Source: Thermosporothrix hazakensis (GTDB lineage Bacteria > Chloroflexota > Ktedonobacteria > Ktedonobacterales > Ktedonobacteraceae). From it: a DNA stretch of 64,000 nucleotides. The notes under the pieces are model-generated. The model made no database searches. It was not told the DNA's origin and saw only the letters and a program-made list of their open reading frames with translations. Numbering within the stretch: the first letter of the stretch is position 1; the number at the start of each line of letters is the position of its first letter. The position numbers and the translations under genes are program-made. Below, one piece after another: positions 9,200-18,245 of the stretch. Location: NCBI RefSeq assembly GCF_003253565.1, contig NZ_QKUF01000003.1, positions 186,001 through 250,000 on the forward strand, read 5' to 3'.

Positions 9200-10468
9200 A
9201 TGATGAATCTTGATTTTGTTTGCCAGCATCCCGATGTCGTGCGTGAGGCTCTACGCAAACGGCATAATGCGCAGAATATAGATGAAATTTTGCGGCATGC
9301 AGAGCAGCGACGCGGCCTGATTACGCGGCGTGATGGGCTCTATAGCACGCTGAAAGAGGTCAAAGAGAGCCTGCGAACCGCTCTTCCAGAGCAGCGGCCG
9401 CCGCTGAACAAGCAGATGAAGGCTATTATGCATGATATCCAGCTTCTTGAGCTACGTATCTCGGATATTGAGACCCGCTTGCAGAGGCTGCTACTGTATT
9501 TGCCCAATATTCCGCATGCTGGCGTTCCTGAGGGAAAACATTCAATCAACAATCGTGAAGTACACCTCTGGGGTGAGCCTCTGTCGTTCCATTTTGAGCC
9601 TTTGCCCCACTGGGAACTGGGAACGCGCCTGGGAATTATTGATGCGGAAAGCGGGGTGCGTGTCGCTGGTAGTCGCTTCGTCACTTTAAAGGGTCTGGGA
9701 GCGCGGCTTGAGCGTGCTTTGATTTCGTTTATGCTGGATGTCCATACCCGGGAACATGGCTATACCGAGGTGATGCCGCCTTTTATGGTTAAGCGCTCGG
9801 TCATGCAGGGTGCGGGACAACTACCCAAATTTGAAGAGCAGGCATATGCCTGTACAGCTGATGAGCTCTTTTTGAATCCTACCGCTGAAGTGCCGCTGGT
9901 CGGGCTGCACGCGGACTCTATCCTCTCCGGTGATGAGTTGCCGATTCGCTATGCAGCGTGGACGACCGCGTTTCGGCGTGAAGCTGGCTCAGCAGCTCGG
10001 GCAACACGAGGGTTGTTGCGTCAGCATCAGTTTAACAAGGTTGAGTTATTTCAGATCACGGAGCCGGGCAGATCGTATACAGTGCTGGGCGAGATGCTGA
10101 CTCATGCGGAGCATATCCTTCAGTTGTTGGAGCTTCCTTATCGTGTGGCCGAGTTATGTGGTGGAAAGCTTCCATTTAACGCGGCAAAAGCCTACGATGT
10201 TGAGGTCTGGATGCCCAGCCTGGAACAGTACGTTGAGGTTTCATCGATTAGCAATTGCGAGTCGTTTCAGGCACAGCGAGCGAATATCAAGTATCGCCCG
10301 GAAAAAGGAGCGCGAGCCGAGTATGTCCATACGCTCAATGGCTCTGGCTTGGCAGTCGGGCGGACAATGGCGGCAATTCTGGAAATCTACCAGCAGGCGG
10401 ACGGAACAGTGATTGTTCCAAAAGTACTACGCCCTTATGTCGGGACTGCTGTGCTGACAGCTCGCTAA
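9200..10468 (+). CDS. serS: Serine--tRNA ligase
   Basis: 422 residues, normal for bacterial SerRS. It charges tRNA-Ser (and tRNA-Sec) with serine in the cytosol. The N-terminal coiled-coil arm spans about residues 30-105 ([10 protein letters not shown]...IETRLQRLL) and is followed by the class II core: motif 1 around [16 protein letters not shown], motif 2 [30 protein letters not shown], and motif 3 [17 protein letters not shown]. The open frame extends upstream to 8972, but family alignment and absence of a Shine-Dalgarno support a start at ATG 9200 (or 9203). An extended -10 sits only 10 bases upstream, suggesting leaderless translation. A tRNA-Ser(UGA) gene lies 125 bases downstream. Confidence 0.95.
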   Translation: MMNLDFVCQHPDVVREALRKRHNAQNIDEILRHAEQRRGLITRRDGLYSTLKEVKESLRTALPEQRPPLNKQMKAIMHDIQLLELRISDIETRLQRLLLYLPNIPHAGVPEGKHSINNREVHLWGEPLSFHFEPLPHWELGTRLGIIDAESGVRVAGSRFVTLKGLGARLERALISFMLDVHTREHGYTEVMPPFMVKRSVMQGAGQLPKFEEQAYACTADELFLNPTAEVPLVGLHADSILSGDELPIRYAAWTTAFRREAGSAARATRGLLRQHQFNKVELFQITEPGRSYTVLGEMLTHAEHILQLLELPYRVAELCGGKLPFNAAKAYDVEVWMPSLEQYVEVSSISNCESFQAQRANIKYRPEKGARAEYVHTLNGSGLAVGRTMAAILEIYQQADGTVIVPKVLRPYVGTAVLTAR

Positions 10469-10577
10469 GGGTGGGCTATAGAGGCGCGTTGACCCTCAAG
10501 GGGGAAGAGAAAATCCACCAATTTCAACCTTTTTGGCAAAAATTCCGTGGAACCCTCTTCCATATTTAAGAAAGATG

Positions 10578-10586
10578 TGGTATAGT
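10578..10586 (+). promoter_or_regulatory. Extended -10 of tRNA-Ser
   Basis: TGG then TATAGT (10581-10586) directly upstream of the tRNA; start expected around 10593. No good -35 box. Confidence 0.45.
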
Positions 10587-10593
10587 AAATCCC

Positions 10594-10677
10594 GGAAGGA
10601 TGGCAGAGTGGTCTATTGCGGCTGTCTTGAAAACAGCTGGGTGATGAGCCCCGGGGGTTCGAATCCCTCTCCTTCCG
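10594..10677 (+). tRNA. tRNA-Ser(UGA)
   Basis: 84 bases with a long variable arm. The acceptor GGAAGGA (10594-10600) pairs with TCCTTCC (10670-10676), discriminator G at 10677. The anticodon stem GCTGT/ACAGC encloses loop CTTGAAA with anticodon TGA at 10628-10630. The T-arm contains GGTTCGAATCC. CCA is not encoded. The gene directly follows serS, whose product charges it. Confidence 0.95.
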
Positions 10678-10690
10678 CTTCAGGGTTAGA

Positions 10691-10743
10691 GGTCTTCTTT
10701 CTTGTTGTCGATTTCCCAGACGCGCTATGAAAGAAGGCCTTTT
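10691..10743 (+). terminator. Terminator after tRNA-Ser
   Basis: 11-bp stem (10691-10701 with 10729-10739, one G-U), long loop, T4 at 10740-10743. Confidence 0.6.
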
Positions 10744-10956
10744 ATTACAGTCAGTCCGGCACACATGCCCAGGCTGCGCCTTGAAAGCATGCAAGCATGC
10801 GTGCTTTGTCAGGTCAGGGATGCAATCCTTTCTACAGGAATACATCTCCACCTTGCAACTATTGGTGATAGTCTCTCCTGGCGTGATGTGTATAGAGTAA
10901 GGGGGATGTGCTATACACACGACGCTTAGTGTATTTTGGACGGACGGTGAAGTAGA

Positions 10957-12417
10957 GTGTCTTTTATTGGTACATTAGAACAGTTTCCTTTGTCTCAGAT
11001 TTTGCAACGTTTAGAGGCATATGCTAAGACCGGCTTGTTGGTCGTGAAACGTGGCGGACAGTGGATTGAGTTCTATTGTCGCGATGGCCGCTTGATCTGT
11101 ATAGGTCCGTTGCGCACCAACGCCACACTTGGCGAGCGCCTTGTGCAAGAAGGTGTGATCTCGATGCAGGCCGCGCAAGATGTTCAGTTCGCGCTAGGGG
11201 CGGATGCCCAGAGTGAGACGCGGACGGCACTGGCTCTGATTGATCGGGGACATGTGCGGCAGGATGATCTGCGTACATGGGCGTATCAGAATGCCCTGAA
11301 AGTACTTCAGGTACTTGTGCGCTGGAATAGCGGAGAGCTCTATTTTGAAGAAAATGCTGCTCCTCCACCTGAACGCCTGCTGGTTGCTTTAACGATTTCA
11401 ACACTTTTATCCGCTGCGTTCTCCGCGCAGTCTGCTCCTCTGCCGTCTTCTCAGTCGTACCCTGCGTCCCCCGCTTCACAACAGGGTATTCCTCCAACAC
11501 AGATGTCACCGTTGCAGCCTCAACAGATGTCGCCTATGGCTGCGATGCAGACGCAGATGTCGCCTGTGCAGCCGCCGCAGATGTCACCTGTACAACAGTA
11601 TCCTCAGATGTCGCCTGTGCAGCAACAGAAGCCAGTTCAGGCACCCGCTGCCCCGGCAGAAGTGCCAGTACAGCCCGGAACGGTCAGTGCCTCGCAGCTC
11701 TTATTTGATGCCATTCCAGCGAGCAACTCGCTTCCGGCAACCGAGTCCATCTCGCCGGTATTTAATAATAACTATAACAACTCGATGCACTCGGTTGATA
11801 CGCCGTCGCTTGCGGGAATCAATGCGCCCAAGAGCTCGCCCTACTTTGAGCCTGTGCACAATCCTGTAGTTCCTCAGCGTATTGATACGTCGTTTATGCG
11901 TCCTGATATGGTATTGATTCCGGCTGATCTTTCGGCACTGCGTGACCAGAATCCGCAGTATCAGTTGACGCCGGAGCAATGGCGTGTCCTGACGCGCGTT
12001 GATGGCAACACAACTTTACAGACTGCCTGTCAGGAGCTGGCAATGCTTCCCGATCAGCTCTGTCTGGTCGCCGGTGAGCTGGTTGCGATGGGTTTGATCC
12101 ATGTCGCGCCTGCTTCTGCTGCGAACACCAATGAGTTGTCACCGGCTGCGGACTTGCGTAACCCATTGTTGAATAGTGGTTACGTTGCGCCTGGATCTGC
12201 TGCAACCACGGTCTCTCCCTGGACACCTGCGCCGGTTTCAGAGCCGGCCACAACTCCGTTTTCCTCTGCGTTTCCTTTTGAGACTGAGTCACAATGGGGA
12301 AATGGTGGCAATGGCGCGACCTTTGTTCCCGGGCGTGGTTGGGTGACTCGACCTCAGTCGGCACAGCCGAGCGGTCCGATTGCCTTGCAGTCAGGGTTGT
12401 ATGCTAACCATCAATAG
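10957..12417 (+). CDS. DUF4388 (PatA N-terminal-like) protein with QMSP-rich linker
   Basis: 486 residues from a GTG start. Residues 1-95 (FIGTLEQFPLSQILQRLEAYAKTG... FYCRDGRLICIG) are a DUF4388 domain, found in gliding-motility and response-regulator proteins such as PatA. A helical segment (residues 95-150) resembles the domain that usually follows it. Residues about 150-250 are a low-complexity Pro/Gln/Ser linker with repeated QMSP units. Residues about 315-390 (ADLSALRDQNPQYQLTPEQWRVLTRVDGNTTLQTACQELAM) form a winged-helix-like domain. The tail is disordered. Function is unknown; the MglA/roadblock operon nearby and the AAA+ regulator downstream suggest a signalling role. The start has a weak ribosome binding site. 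Confidence 0.8.
   Translation: MSFIGTLEQFPLSQILQRLEAYAKTGLLVVKRGGQWIEFYCRDGRLICIGPLRTNATLGERLVQEGVISMQAAQDVQFALGADAQSETRTALALIDRGHVRQDDLRTWAYQNALKVLQVLVRWNSGELYFEENAAPPPERLLVALTISTLLSAAFSAQSAPLPSSQSYPASPASQQGIPPTQMSPLQPQQMSPMAAMQTQMSPVQPPQMSPVQQYPQMSPVQQQKPVQAPAAPAEVPVQPGTVSASQLLFDAIPASNSLPATESISPVFNNNYNNSMHSVDTPSLAGINAPKSSPYFEPVHNPVVPQRIDTSFMRPDMVLIPADLSALRDQNPQYQLTPEQWRVLTRVDGNTTLQTACQELAMLPDQLCLVAGELVAMGLIHVAPASAANTNELSPAADLRNPLLNSGYVAPGSAATTVSPWTPAPVSEPATTPFSSAFPFETESQWGNGGNGATFVPGRGWVTRPQSAQPSGPIALQSGLYANHQ
11500..11628 (+). repeat. Imperfect CAG-ATG-TCG-CCT repeats
   Basis: Five copies of a QMSP-encoding unit, separated by variable Gln/Pro/Val codons, within the DUF4388 gene. Copies differ at synonymous positions, so the repeat is not freshly expanded. 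Confidence 0.7.
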
Positions 12418-12520
12418 TCGCAATCTTTGTGCGGTGGGTCGGTAGTGTTATAGCGTTTGTGGTTTGTAAGGTGGTTTTGTCGTCTTTCTGTTGAAGGGGG
12501 TACGTGTGAAGGGTCGTGTG

Positions 12521-13546
12521 ATGCCGTTTTGCCGTACATCGACTGACAATATAGCGCAGGATGCGAAGCTTGCCGAGATGCTTGTGGCGCATAGCCCGGC
12601 CATGCAAAATGTGGTCAAGCTGATCTGGCAGGTTGCTCAGTATCCTTCGACAACGGTACTATTGCAGGGCGAGAGCGGCACCGGCAAAGATGTGGTCGCA
12701 CGCGCTATTCATGAGTTAAGCAGCCGGGCAACCTACCAGTTTGTTGACATTAACTGCGCCGCAATTCCTGATACCTTGCTGGAAACCGAGCTCTTTGGTG
12801 TTGAAGCGGGCGCTTTCACCGATGCAAAGGTTTCACGCGAGGGGTACCTGCTACGGGCTGATGGTGGAACGCTTTTCCTCGATGAGATCGGCTCGATGCC
12901 TCTTGTTCTTCAAGCCAAGTTACTCCGTTTCCTCGAAACCCGGAGCTTTCGTCGTGTAGGCAGTACGAAAGAGATCCATGTTGATTTGCGGGTGATCTCT
13001 GCTACTAATGTTGATCTTCAATCTGCTGTTGCGCATAGGACTTTTCGCGACGACCTGTTTTATCGTCTGAAGGTAATAACAATCTATCTTCCGCCTTTGC
13101 GGGAGCGGCCCGAAGATATTGTGCCTCTGGTTGAGCACTTCTTACAGCTTCACAGTAACGGAAGTGAAGAGCCATTACAGATCAGTGATGATGCTCTGGA
13201 ACTGCTGCAACAGTATCACTGGCCCGGCAATGTGCGTGAGCTGCGGAGCGTGATTCAGCGCGGCCAGATTCTCTGTGATGAAAATATCATTCGTCCAAAG
13301 GACTTACCAGAGAGTGTGCGCCTTGCAGGCCGAAACGTCGGTCAGCGTCTGGATGAGCTCAAAGAACAGTTGCATCTGCCGCCAGAGGGACTGGACTTGC
13401 GGGCTTTTCTGAGCTCGATAGAGCAAAAGTTTATCCATGAAGCTCTGGAAGCGTGTAACGGCAATCAGGTGCGGGCGGCTGCTTTGCTCGGGATCTCGCG
13501 GGATCAATTGCGGTATCGGCTGCCTCCGCGGAAGCGGGATCAATAG
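12521..13546 (+). CDS. AAA+ enhancer-binding-type regulator with Fis HTH
   Basis: 341 residues. The central domain is a sigma54-activator type AAA+ module: Walker A GESGTGKD (50-57), Walker B GTLFLDEIG (116-124), sensor region RVISATN, arginine finger region FRDDLFYRL, and WPGNVREL. The loop that contacts sigma54, normally GAFTGA, reads GAFTDA (97-102). A C-terminal Fis-type helix-turn-helix (EALEACNGNQVRAAALLGISRDQLRYRL) follows. No receiver or GAF domain precedes the AAA+ domain, so the protein may be controlled by a partner. In-frame starts TTG 12491 and GTG 12506 are possible; GTG 12506 has AAGGGGG upstream. Whether this host has sigma54 is not visible. Confidence 0.88.
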   Translation: MPFCRTSTDNIAQDAKLAEMLVAHSPAMQNVVKLIWQVAQYPSTTVLLQGESGTGKDVVARAIHELSSRATYQFVDINCAAIPDTLLETELFGVEAGAFTDAKVSREGYLLRADGGTLFLDEIGSMPLVLQAKLLRFLETRSFRRVGSTKEIHVDLRVISATNVDLQSAVAHRTFRDDLFYRLKVITIYLPPLRERPEDIVPLVEHFLQLHSNGSEEPLQISDDALELLQQYHWPGNVRELRSVIQRGQILCDENIIRPKDLPESVRLAGRNVGQRLDELKEQLHLPPEGLDLRAFLSSIEQKFIHEALEACNGNQVRAAALLGISRDQLRYRLPPRKRDQ

Positions 13547-13650
13547 TTTTCAAGATCCGACCTTGCAACTGCGCGAACAGCAGCCAGAGCTGTCACCTTG
13601 CAGTCAGAAGTAATAGGTATCAAGTGCAGGTGTGTTGTTGTGTCTGTGTG

Positions 13651-13693
13651 AAAGGAGGAGGAAAAAGTATGCGGATCTCTTCTCTCCTCCTTT
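13651..13693 (+). terminator. Hairpin after the AAA+ regulator
   Basis: Perfect 10-bp stem AAAGGAGGAG/CTCCTCCTTT (13651-13660, 13684-13693), 23-base loop, weak T-run. Probable terminator between convergent genes. Confidence 0.5.
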
Positions 13694-13703
13694 GTTTGCA
13701 GAA

Positions 13704-14918
13704 TTATTCAAGCGTTTCGACCTCAGGCCAGTCGAGCATCAGGGCTCTGGCTGGCTGGCCGGGAAGAATTTGTGTCCCACCCTCAGGGACGATGACCAGC
13801 GCGTTCGCGTTGAGAAGCGAGGTCAGCAGGTTTGAGCCCTGTTTCCCTGTGGTGTGAGCGACAAAGCGTCCCTGTTCCAGGCTGACGTGTGCTCGCACAT
13901 AATGACGGCGCTGTGCCTTTTCCTGCACGCCATCAGCAACGATGACTTCGATCTGTGGCCTGTAGAGCCGGGTATGTCCCTGTAGTTTCCGCACTACGGG
14001 GCGGCCAAAAAGCTCGAAGGTGACAGCGCTGGAAACCGGGTTTCCGGGTAGTCCGAGCAGCGGTACCCCGTGAATATGGCCGAAGGCAACCGGCTTTCCG
14101 GGGCGCATGTTGATGCGCCAGAAGTTCATCTCACCCTGTTCCTGCATGATGTCCTTGACGAGATCGAAATCACCAACTGATACCCCACCCGAGGTCAGAA
14201 TCAGATCATAGGTGATTGCCTCGTTGAGCTTCTCGCGCAGGCTCTCAACGGTATCGCGAGCGATGCCGAGGCGCGTCGGGATGCCTCCAGCTTTACGGAC
14301 AGCGGCTTCAAGCAGATAACTATTACTGTTGCGAATCTGTCCGGGTTGCAGTTCTGCTGAAATCTCGACCACCTCGTCACCGGTCCCCAGAATTGCGACT
14401 CGGGGCTTGCGGATTACCTCTACATGATCATAACCAAGTGTTGCCAGTATCCCTGTTTCCCAGGGGCCAATCAGATCGCCGGGAGAGAGAAGCTTCTGTC
14501 CCTTCTGAATATCCTCCCCTGCGGGACGAATGTTATTCCCTCGCAGAACTGGCTGAAGCACCTCAACCCACTCATCCGAGGGATTTGTCAGCTCAATCTG
14601 GATCACGGCATCAGCGCCCGGAGGAACGGGAGCGCCGGTCATGATACGCATAGCGGTTCCAGGAGTGACGGTCTGTCCGCTCACATGGCCGGCGGCGATA
14701 TCACCAATGACTTTCAGGCGGACCGGTGTGTGCTGGGTGTCCTGACTTTGCAGGGCAAAGCCATCCATTGCGGAGTTCGCGAAGGGCGGATTGTCGTCGT
14801 GGGCGATGATCTCCTGAGCAAGGATATGATCGAATGCATCTTGTAGGGGAAGGCGGACGCTCTCCAAAGGGGTGATAGCGGCCAGAATTCGCTTGAGTGC
14901 CTCTTCTACGCTGAGCAT
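13704..14918 (-). CDS. moeA: Molybdopterin molybdenumtransferase
   Basis: 404 residues. MoeA inserts molybdate into adenylated molybdopterin in the cytosol. The family motifs are visible: NPPFANSAMDGFAL, AGHVSG, MTGAPVPPGADAVI, the MPT-binding SGGVSVGDFD, and PGKPVAFG/GLPGNPVSS. The domain order (domains I-IV, with domain III of the MogA fold in the middle) is complete. The frame is open to 14963, but ATG 14918-14916 follows AAGGG and aligns with family starts (MLSVEEALKRIL). No other molybdenum cofactor gene lies in the window. A tRNA-Glu gene with its own terminator lies just upstream. Confidence 0.95.
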   Translation of the reverse strand: MLSVEEALKRILAAITPLESVRLPLQDAFDHILAQEIIAHDDNPPFANSAMDGFALQSQDTQHTPVRLKVIGDIAAGHVSGQTVTPGTAMRIMTGAPVPPGADAVIQIELTNPSDEWVEVLQPVLRGNNIRPAGEDIQKGQKLLSPGDLIGPWETGILATLGYDHVEVIRKPRVAILGTGDEVVEISAELQPGQIRNSNSYLLEAAVRKAGGIPTRLGIARDTVESLREKLNEAITYDLILTSGGVSVGDFDLVKDIMQEQGEMNFWRINMRPGKPVAFGHIHGVPLLGLPGNPVSSAVTFELFGRPVVRKLQGHTRLYRPQIEVIVADGVQEKAQRRHYVRAHVSLEQGRFVAHTTGKQGSNLLTSLLNANALVIVPEGGTQILPGQPARALMLDWPEVETLE

Positions 14919-15020
14919 GATGGATTCCCTTTCATAGGTCAGTAATGGGGAATGGGAAGGCATTGCATTCCACTGAAGAAAATCTCTCTCTTATTGTACC
15001 GCAAGAAGCCAGCTTGAGGG

Positions 15021-15055
15021 GAAAAGAAAAAAGCCCGGCGGAACGCGCGGGCTTT
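15021..15055 (-). terminator. Terminator after tRNA-Glu
   Basis: On the minus strand an 8-bp stem (15048-15055 with 15030-15037) followed by a T-run (A's at 15027-15032 on the plus strand). It insulates tRNA-Glu from moeA. Confidence 0.75.
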
Positions 15056-15056
15056 G

Positions 15057-15133
15057 TGGTACCTCGTACGGGATTCGAACCCGTGATCTCCACCTTGAAA
15101 GGGTGGCGTCCTAGGCCGCTAGACTAACGAGGC
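15057..15133 (-). tRNA. tRNA-Glu(UUC)
   Basis: On the minus strand the acceptor GCCTCGT (15133-15127) pairs with ACGAGGT (15067-15061). The anticodon stem CCACC/GGTGG encloses CTTTCAA, anticodon TTC at 15099-15097. The T-loop GGTTCGAATCC is intact. CCA is encoded (15059-15057). Confidence 0.96.
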
Positions 15134-15156
15134 TTAACATCATCACTGACATGGGG

Positions 15157-15185
15157 ATTGTACCTTACGCTGCCTGATTTGTCAA
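15157..15185 (-). promoter_or_regulatory. Promoter of tRNA-Glu
   Basis: On the minus strand TTGACA (15185-15180), 17-bp spacer, TACAAT (15162-15157). Confidence 0.75.
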
Positions 15186-15343
15186 GCATTTCTACATGTC
15201 TGTTTAGGGGCGGGAGCGTGTTTGCAGTGCTGGTTGTATTCAGCTTGTTTACTTGATACGGGTATCGATATACAGAGGGAGCGCGATATGCTACAATACA
15301 CAACGATCTACGGTTAACCAGTTTGTGAGAGGTTTGTTTTCTT

Positions 15344-16303
15344 ATGGGAAAGAATACGAAATCGGCTGCTCAGCGCCGTCAGGAGGCGAAAAGACAACGA
15401 GAGCAGCGTGGCAATATGGGCCAGGGACCTCGTTCAAAGAAGCGTAGAGCGACAGCGAAGAAAGATCGAAGTTCCCTCTACTGGATTATCGGTATCGTTG
15501 CGCTCATTGTCGTGATTGTTGGTTTATTTGTGTTCCTGCGGCTCAATGCGACATCGAATCAGCAGGTATCTGGTGATGCTCAGGAAGCCGAGAAGATGAT
15601 TACATCACTGAAGCCTGAAGTCTATGAAGGTGTGAGCATCGATCAGAACAATAAGCGCATGGAACCTCTGAAAGCAGATGCGCCCAAATTGACCGGAGCA
15701 GATGGCAAACCCCAGGTGCTTTATGTTGGCGCCGACTATTGTCCGTTCTGCGCCGCTCAGCGCTGGTCATTGCTTGCATCGTTGAGCCGCTTTGGCACGT
15801 TTGAGCATGTTGATCCAATTATCTCGCAGGAAGGGAACCACTCGACGTTCTCGTTCTATAATAGCACCTACACCAGCAAATATATTGATTTTGTGGCTAT
15901 CGATAACGAGAACGGAAAGTCGAACAGACAGCCAACCGCCGAGCAGACCCAGCTTGTCAACACCTATGGGCATGGCAGTATTCCATTCATGGTGATAGGC
16001 AATGTCGCTGCTGCCTCCGGTTCATTCTATTCTCCTGATTTGTTGGGTACGCAGAGTCATATAGATATTGCCCGAACAATTGTCAACGACCGAAACTCCG
16101 AGCTGAGCAAGAGCGTGATCGGAGCAGCAAACTACATCACCGCTGCTATTTGTAAGGCAACCAATAATCAACCTGAGAACGTGTGTAAGCAGGACCCGAT
16201 GCCGCAGCTTCAGCAGTCGCTCTATGCAAGCACCTCGAACGCTGCTAACCAGTCTCAACTGGCGCTGGCTCCTGTGAATATCCCGACCCGGCGCGAGGAA
16301 TAG
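15344..16303 (+). CDS. DUF929 family membrane-anchored thioredoxin-like protein
   Basis: 319 residues. A basic cytoplasmic N-terminus (residues 1-44, rich in Arg/Lys) precedes one membrane helix (46-66), then an extracytoplasmic domain. QVLYVGADYCPFCAAQRW places a thioredoxin-type CPFC at residues 133-136, and GSIPFMVIGN supplies a cis-Pro loop near residue 215. This is the DUF929 architecture. Such proteins are candidate extracytoplasmic thiol oxidases or isomerases. The VKOR homologue at 663-1160 could reoxidise it, though the genes are 14 kb apart. Two C-terminal Cys (C274, C287 approximately) might form a structural disulfide. Monocistronic. Confidence 0.85.
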   Translation: MGKNTKSAAQRRQEAKRQREQRGNMGQGPRSKKRRATAKKDRSSLYWIIGIVALIVVIVGLFVFLRLNATSNQQVSGDAQEAEKMITSLKPEVYEGVSIDQNNKRMEPLKADAPKLTGADGKPQVLYVGADYCPFCAAQRWSLLASLSRFGTFEHVDPIISQEGNHSTFSFYNSTYTSKYIDFVAIDNENGKSNRQPTAEQTQLVNTYGHGSIPFMVIGNVAAASGSFYSPDLLGTQSHIDIARTIVNDRNSELSKSVIGAANYITAAICKATNNQPENVCKQDPMPQLQQSLYASTSNAANQSQLALAPVNIPTRREE

Positions 16304-16316
16304 ATCCGCCTGAACC

Positions 16317-16353
16317 GCAGAAGAAGCGCTCATAGCCTGGACGCTTCTTCTGC
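16317..16353 (+). terminator. Hairpin after DUF929 gene
   Basis: Perfect 12-bp stem (16317-16328 with 16342-16353), but no T-run follows, so termination efficiency is uncertain. Confidence 0.45.
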
Positions 16354-16654
16354 GCGCCTTCTTGCCTGTTTCCCTCCCCTTTTGAGCCGCCTTGCTGCGA
16401 TCCCGTTTGCAACTGGCTCTTCTTCGCTGGTACAATGGAAATAATCAAAAGCAAACGTGTAGCGTTAGACGTCCTGGTCACGTCATTTTCTTCAAATGGA
16501 TGGGAGTATGCTGCCGTTCGCACTCTCTTGCTGGTGGCGGAAATCATGGCTGTATATTGGATGGACGTATCTTGTGGTCCGGATACGCTTCCTTCAATGG
16601 AGGTTGCGCATCTGGCGGCATAAACAGTTAATGCTGGAAAGTATACAGGGAAGC

Positions 16655-17341
16655 ATGAAACGAACCTTGCTACTTGTTCGCCACGGACAGACAGGCTGGA
16701 ATGTGGAACATAGACTTCCCGGGCAGTTGCCAGGTGTCGCCTTGACCGATACAGGACGGCAACAGGCGGCCCGCCTGGGTGAATCGCTGTCCGTTCTCCC
16801 TCTAAGCACTATTATCTCAAGCCCGTTAGAGCGAGCCCGCGATACTGCGGCCTTTCTGGCTGAAGGGCGTACCATTCCCGTGCATATTGAGCCCGATCTT
16901 GCTGATACCGATGTCGGACCGTGGGCCGGACAGAAGATCAGTGAGCTGACGAAATCGGACCCCGCATGGCGTGCGTATGTCCAGAATCCGACCGTTGCTC
17001 CTGAAGGGGTTGAGACGTTTCCGCAAGTGCAGCAGCGTGCGGTAGCGGCGGTGGAGCGCTGGCTTCAGCGGGAAGATATTGGAGCATATCCCGTTTTTGT
17101 GGCTCACGCGGATGTGGTGAAACTGCTGCTTGCCTATTATATGGGAATCCCGGTCGAAAGGGCCCCATCTCTCTTTATCGATAATGCTTCAGTGAGTTTG
17201 ATTGAGCTGGAAAAGGAGAAGCGGCCTCAGGTTGTGGCGATAAGTTGGAGCCCGAACCCTGGCTGGCTGACCTCCCCTGCGCCGCGTCCGGCGGAAGGGG
17301 TACAGGGGGAGGCGGAAGAAGTGGGAGAGCAAAAGTCGTAA
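16655..17341 (+). CDS. Histidine phosphatase family protein (phosphoglycerate mutase-like)
   Basis: 228 residues from ATG 16655. The catalytic motif LLVRHGQTGWN (residues 5-15) supplies the phospho-accepting His; ISSPLERARDTA provides the Arg pocket, and FVAHADVVKLLL the second His. The acid/base Glu is expected in the LADTDVGPWAGQ segment, where family members usually have E-xxxGxWEG; here it reads DTDVGPWAG, so Asp may substitute. Substrate could be a phosphosugar, alpha-ribazole phosphate or phosphoglycerate; the sequence does not decide. The frame is open to 16496, but the upstream part has no family counterpart. The C-terminus is a Pro/Glu-rich tail. Confidence 0.85.
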   Translation: MKRTLLLVRHGQTGWNVEHRLPGQLPGVALTDTGRQQAARLGESLSVLPLSTIISSPLERARDTAAFLAEGRTIPVHIEPDLADTDVGPWAGQKISELTKSDPAWRAYVQNPTVAPEGVETFPQVQQRAVAAVERWLQREDIGAYPVFVAHADVVKLLLAYYMGIPVERAPSLFIDNASVSLIELEKEKRPQVVAISWSPNPGWLTSPAPRPAEGVQGEAEEVGEQKS

Positions 17342-17375
17342 GGTATTCCTTGCCCAGACTGGAAGGGAAGCTATA

Positions 17376-18215
17376 ATGTTTGATCCACGTGATCCCTACG
17401 AGCGGTACTACTGGCATTATGAGTCCAGACGACCACTTTCAATTGCTCAGATTATTGCTCTGGGCAGTGTTGATGCATGGACTGCGGCTCTGGCCTGGGT
17501 CTTACTGGAACATGGTTCGTCTCTGACTGTTGCTGGACCAACGGATCCACAGCCAGGAGTTGGCAAAACAACGACCCTGAATGCATTGCTTCAGTTCTTA
17601 CCTGAAGGAACCGCACTCGCCTATATGGCCGGTATGTACGAGACGTTCGCTTTTACCCGCTTACCTGAAGTTGATCCTGCAACCACCTATGCGCTGTGTA
17701 ATGAGGTGAGCGATCATCTGCCTATCTATATGTGGGGACGCGCAGCCCGGCGGTATTTGACGCTTCCCGCGAAGGGCTTCCATATTGCAACAAGTGTCCA
17801 TGCTGATACAATTCATGACGTGATACAGATGTACCATCGGACTTTGCGCCTGACGCCTGAAGATGTGCGTCGATTGGGTCTGGTGATTAATATTGGTCTG
17901 GTTGGCCGGGGATATCCGCCGCGTCGCCGCTGGCTGACCATGCATTTCTTACAACCGATCACTGATGTCAGTGATCCGGAGGCGATTGTACCCGTATCAT
18001 TGTCGAGCTGGAATATGGTTGATGATACCTTTATTCATGCTGAACCGGCGGTGCTGGAACGGGTAGCGGAATGGATTGAGGTACCTGCGAAACAGTTTCA
18101 GACCATGCTGGAACGGCGTACTGCATGGTTGGAAAAGCTCGCGCAGGATTTGAATGTTGGCCCGCAGGATATGTTCGAGGCGGTAGAAGAATTCCGCTTA
18201 TTGCAAGAGCAGTGA
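17376..18215 (+). CDS. P-loop ATPase resembling type II/IV secretion (VirB11-like) ATPases
   Basis: 279 residues. The Walker A TDPQPGVGKTTTLNALL is near residues 56-72. The context AYMAGMYETFAF, ALCNEVSDHLPIYMWGRAARRYL and HIATSVHADTIHDVIQMY follows the order of VirB11/PilT-type ATPases (Walker B Glu, then a His box). It lacks the N-terminal domain of true secretion ATPases and no secretion or pilus gene is adjacent. GGAAGGGAAG precedes the ATG. It starts 35 bases after the phosphatase gene, so both may be co-transcribed. The function is unknown; a role as a stand-alone motor or regulator is only a guess. Confidence 0.6.
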   Translation: MFDPRDPYERYYWHYESRRPLSIAQIIALGSVDAWTAALAWVLLEHGSSLTVAGPTDPQPGVGKTTTLNALLQFLPEGTALAYMAGMYETFAFTRLPEVDPATTYALCNEVSDHLPIYMWGRAARRYLTLPAKGFHIATSVHADTIHDVIQMYHRTLRLTPEDVRRLGLVINIGLVGRGYPPRRRWLTMHFLQPITDVSDPEAIVPVSLSSWNMVDDTFIHAEPAVLERVAEWIEVPAKQFQTMLERRTAWLEKLAQDLNVGPQDMFEAVEEFRLLQEQ

Positions 18216-18245
18216 AAACGAATGAATCCTCAGACCCATGTTCTT

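Noticed and set aside
16496..16654. N-terminal extension of the histidine phosphatase
   Set aside because: No family counterpart; the catalytic LLVRHG must lie at the N-terminus.
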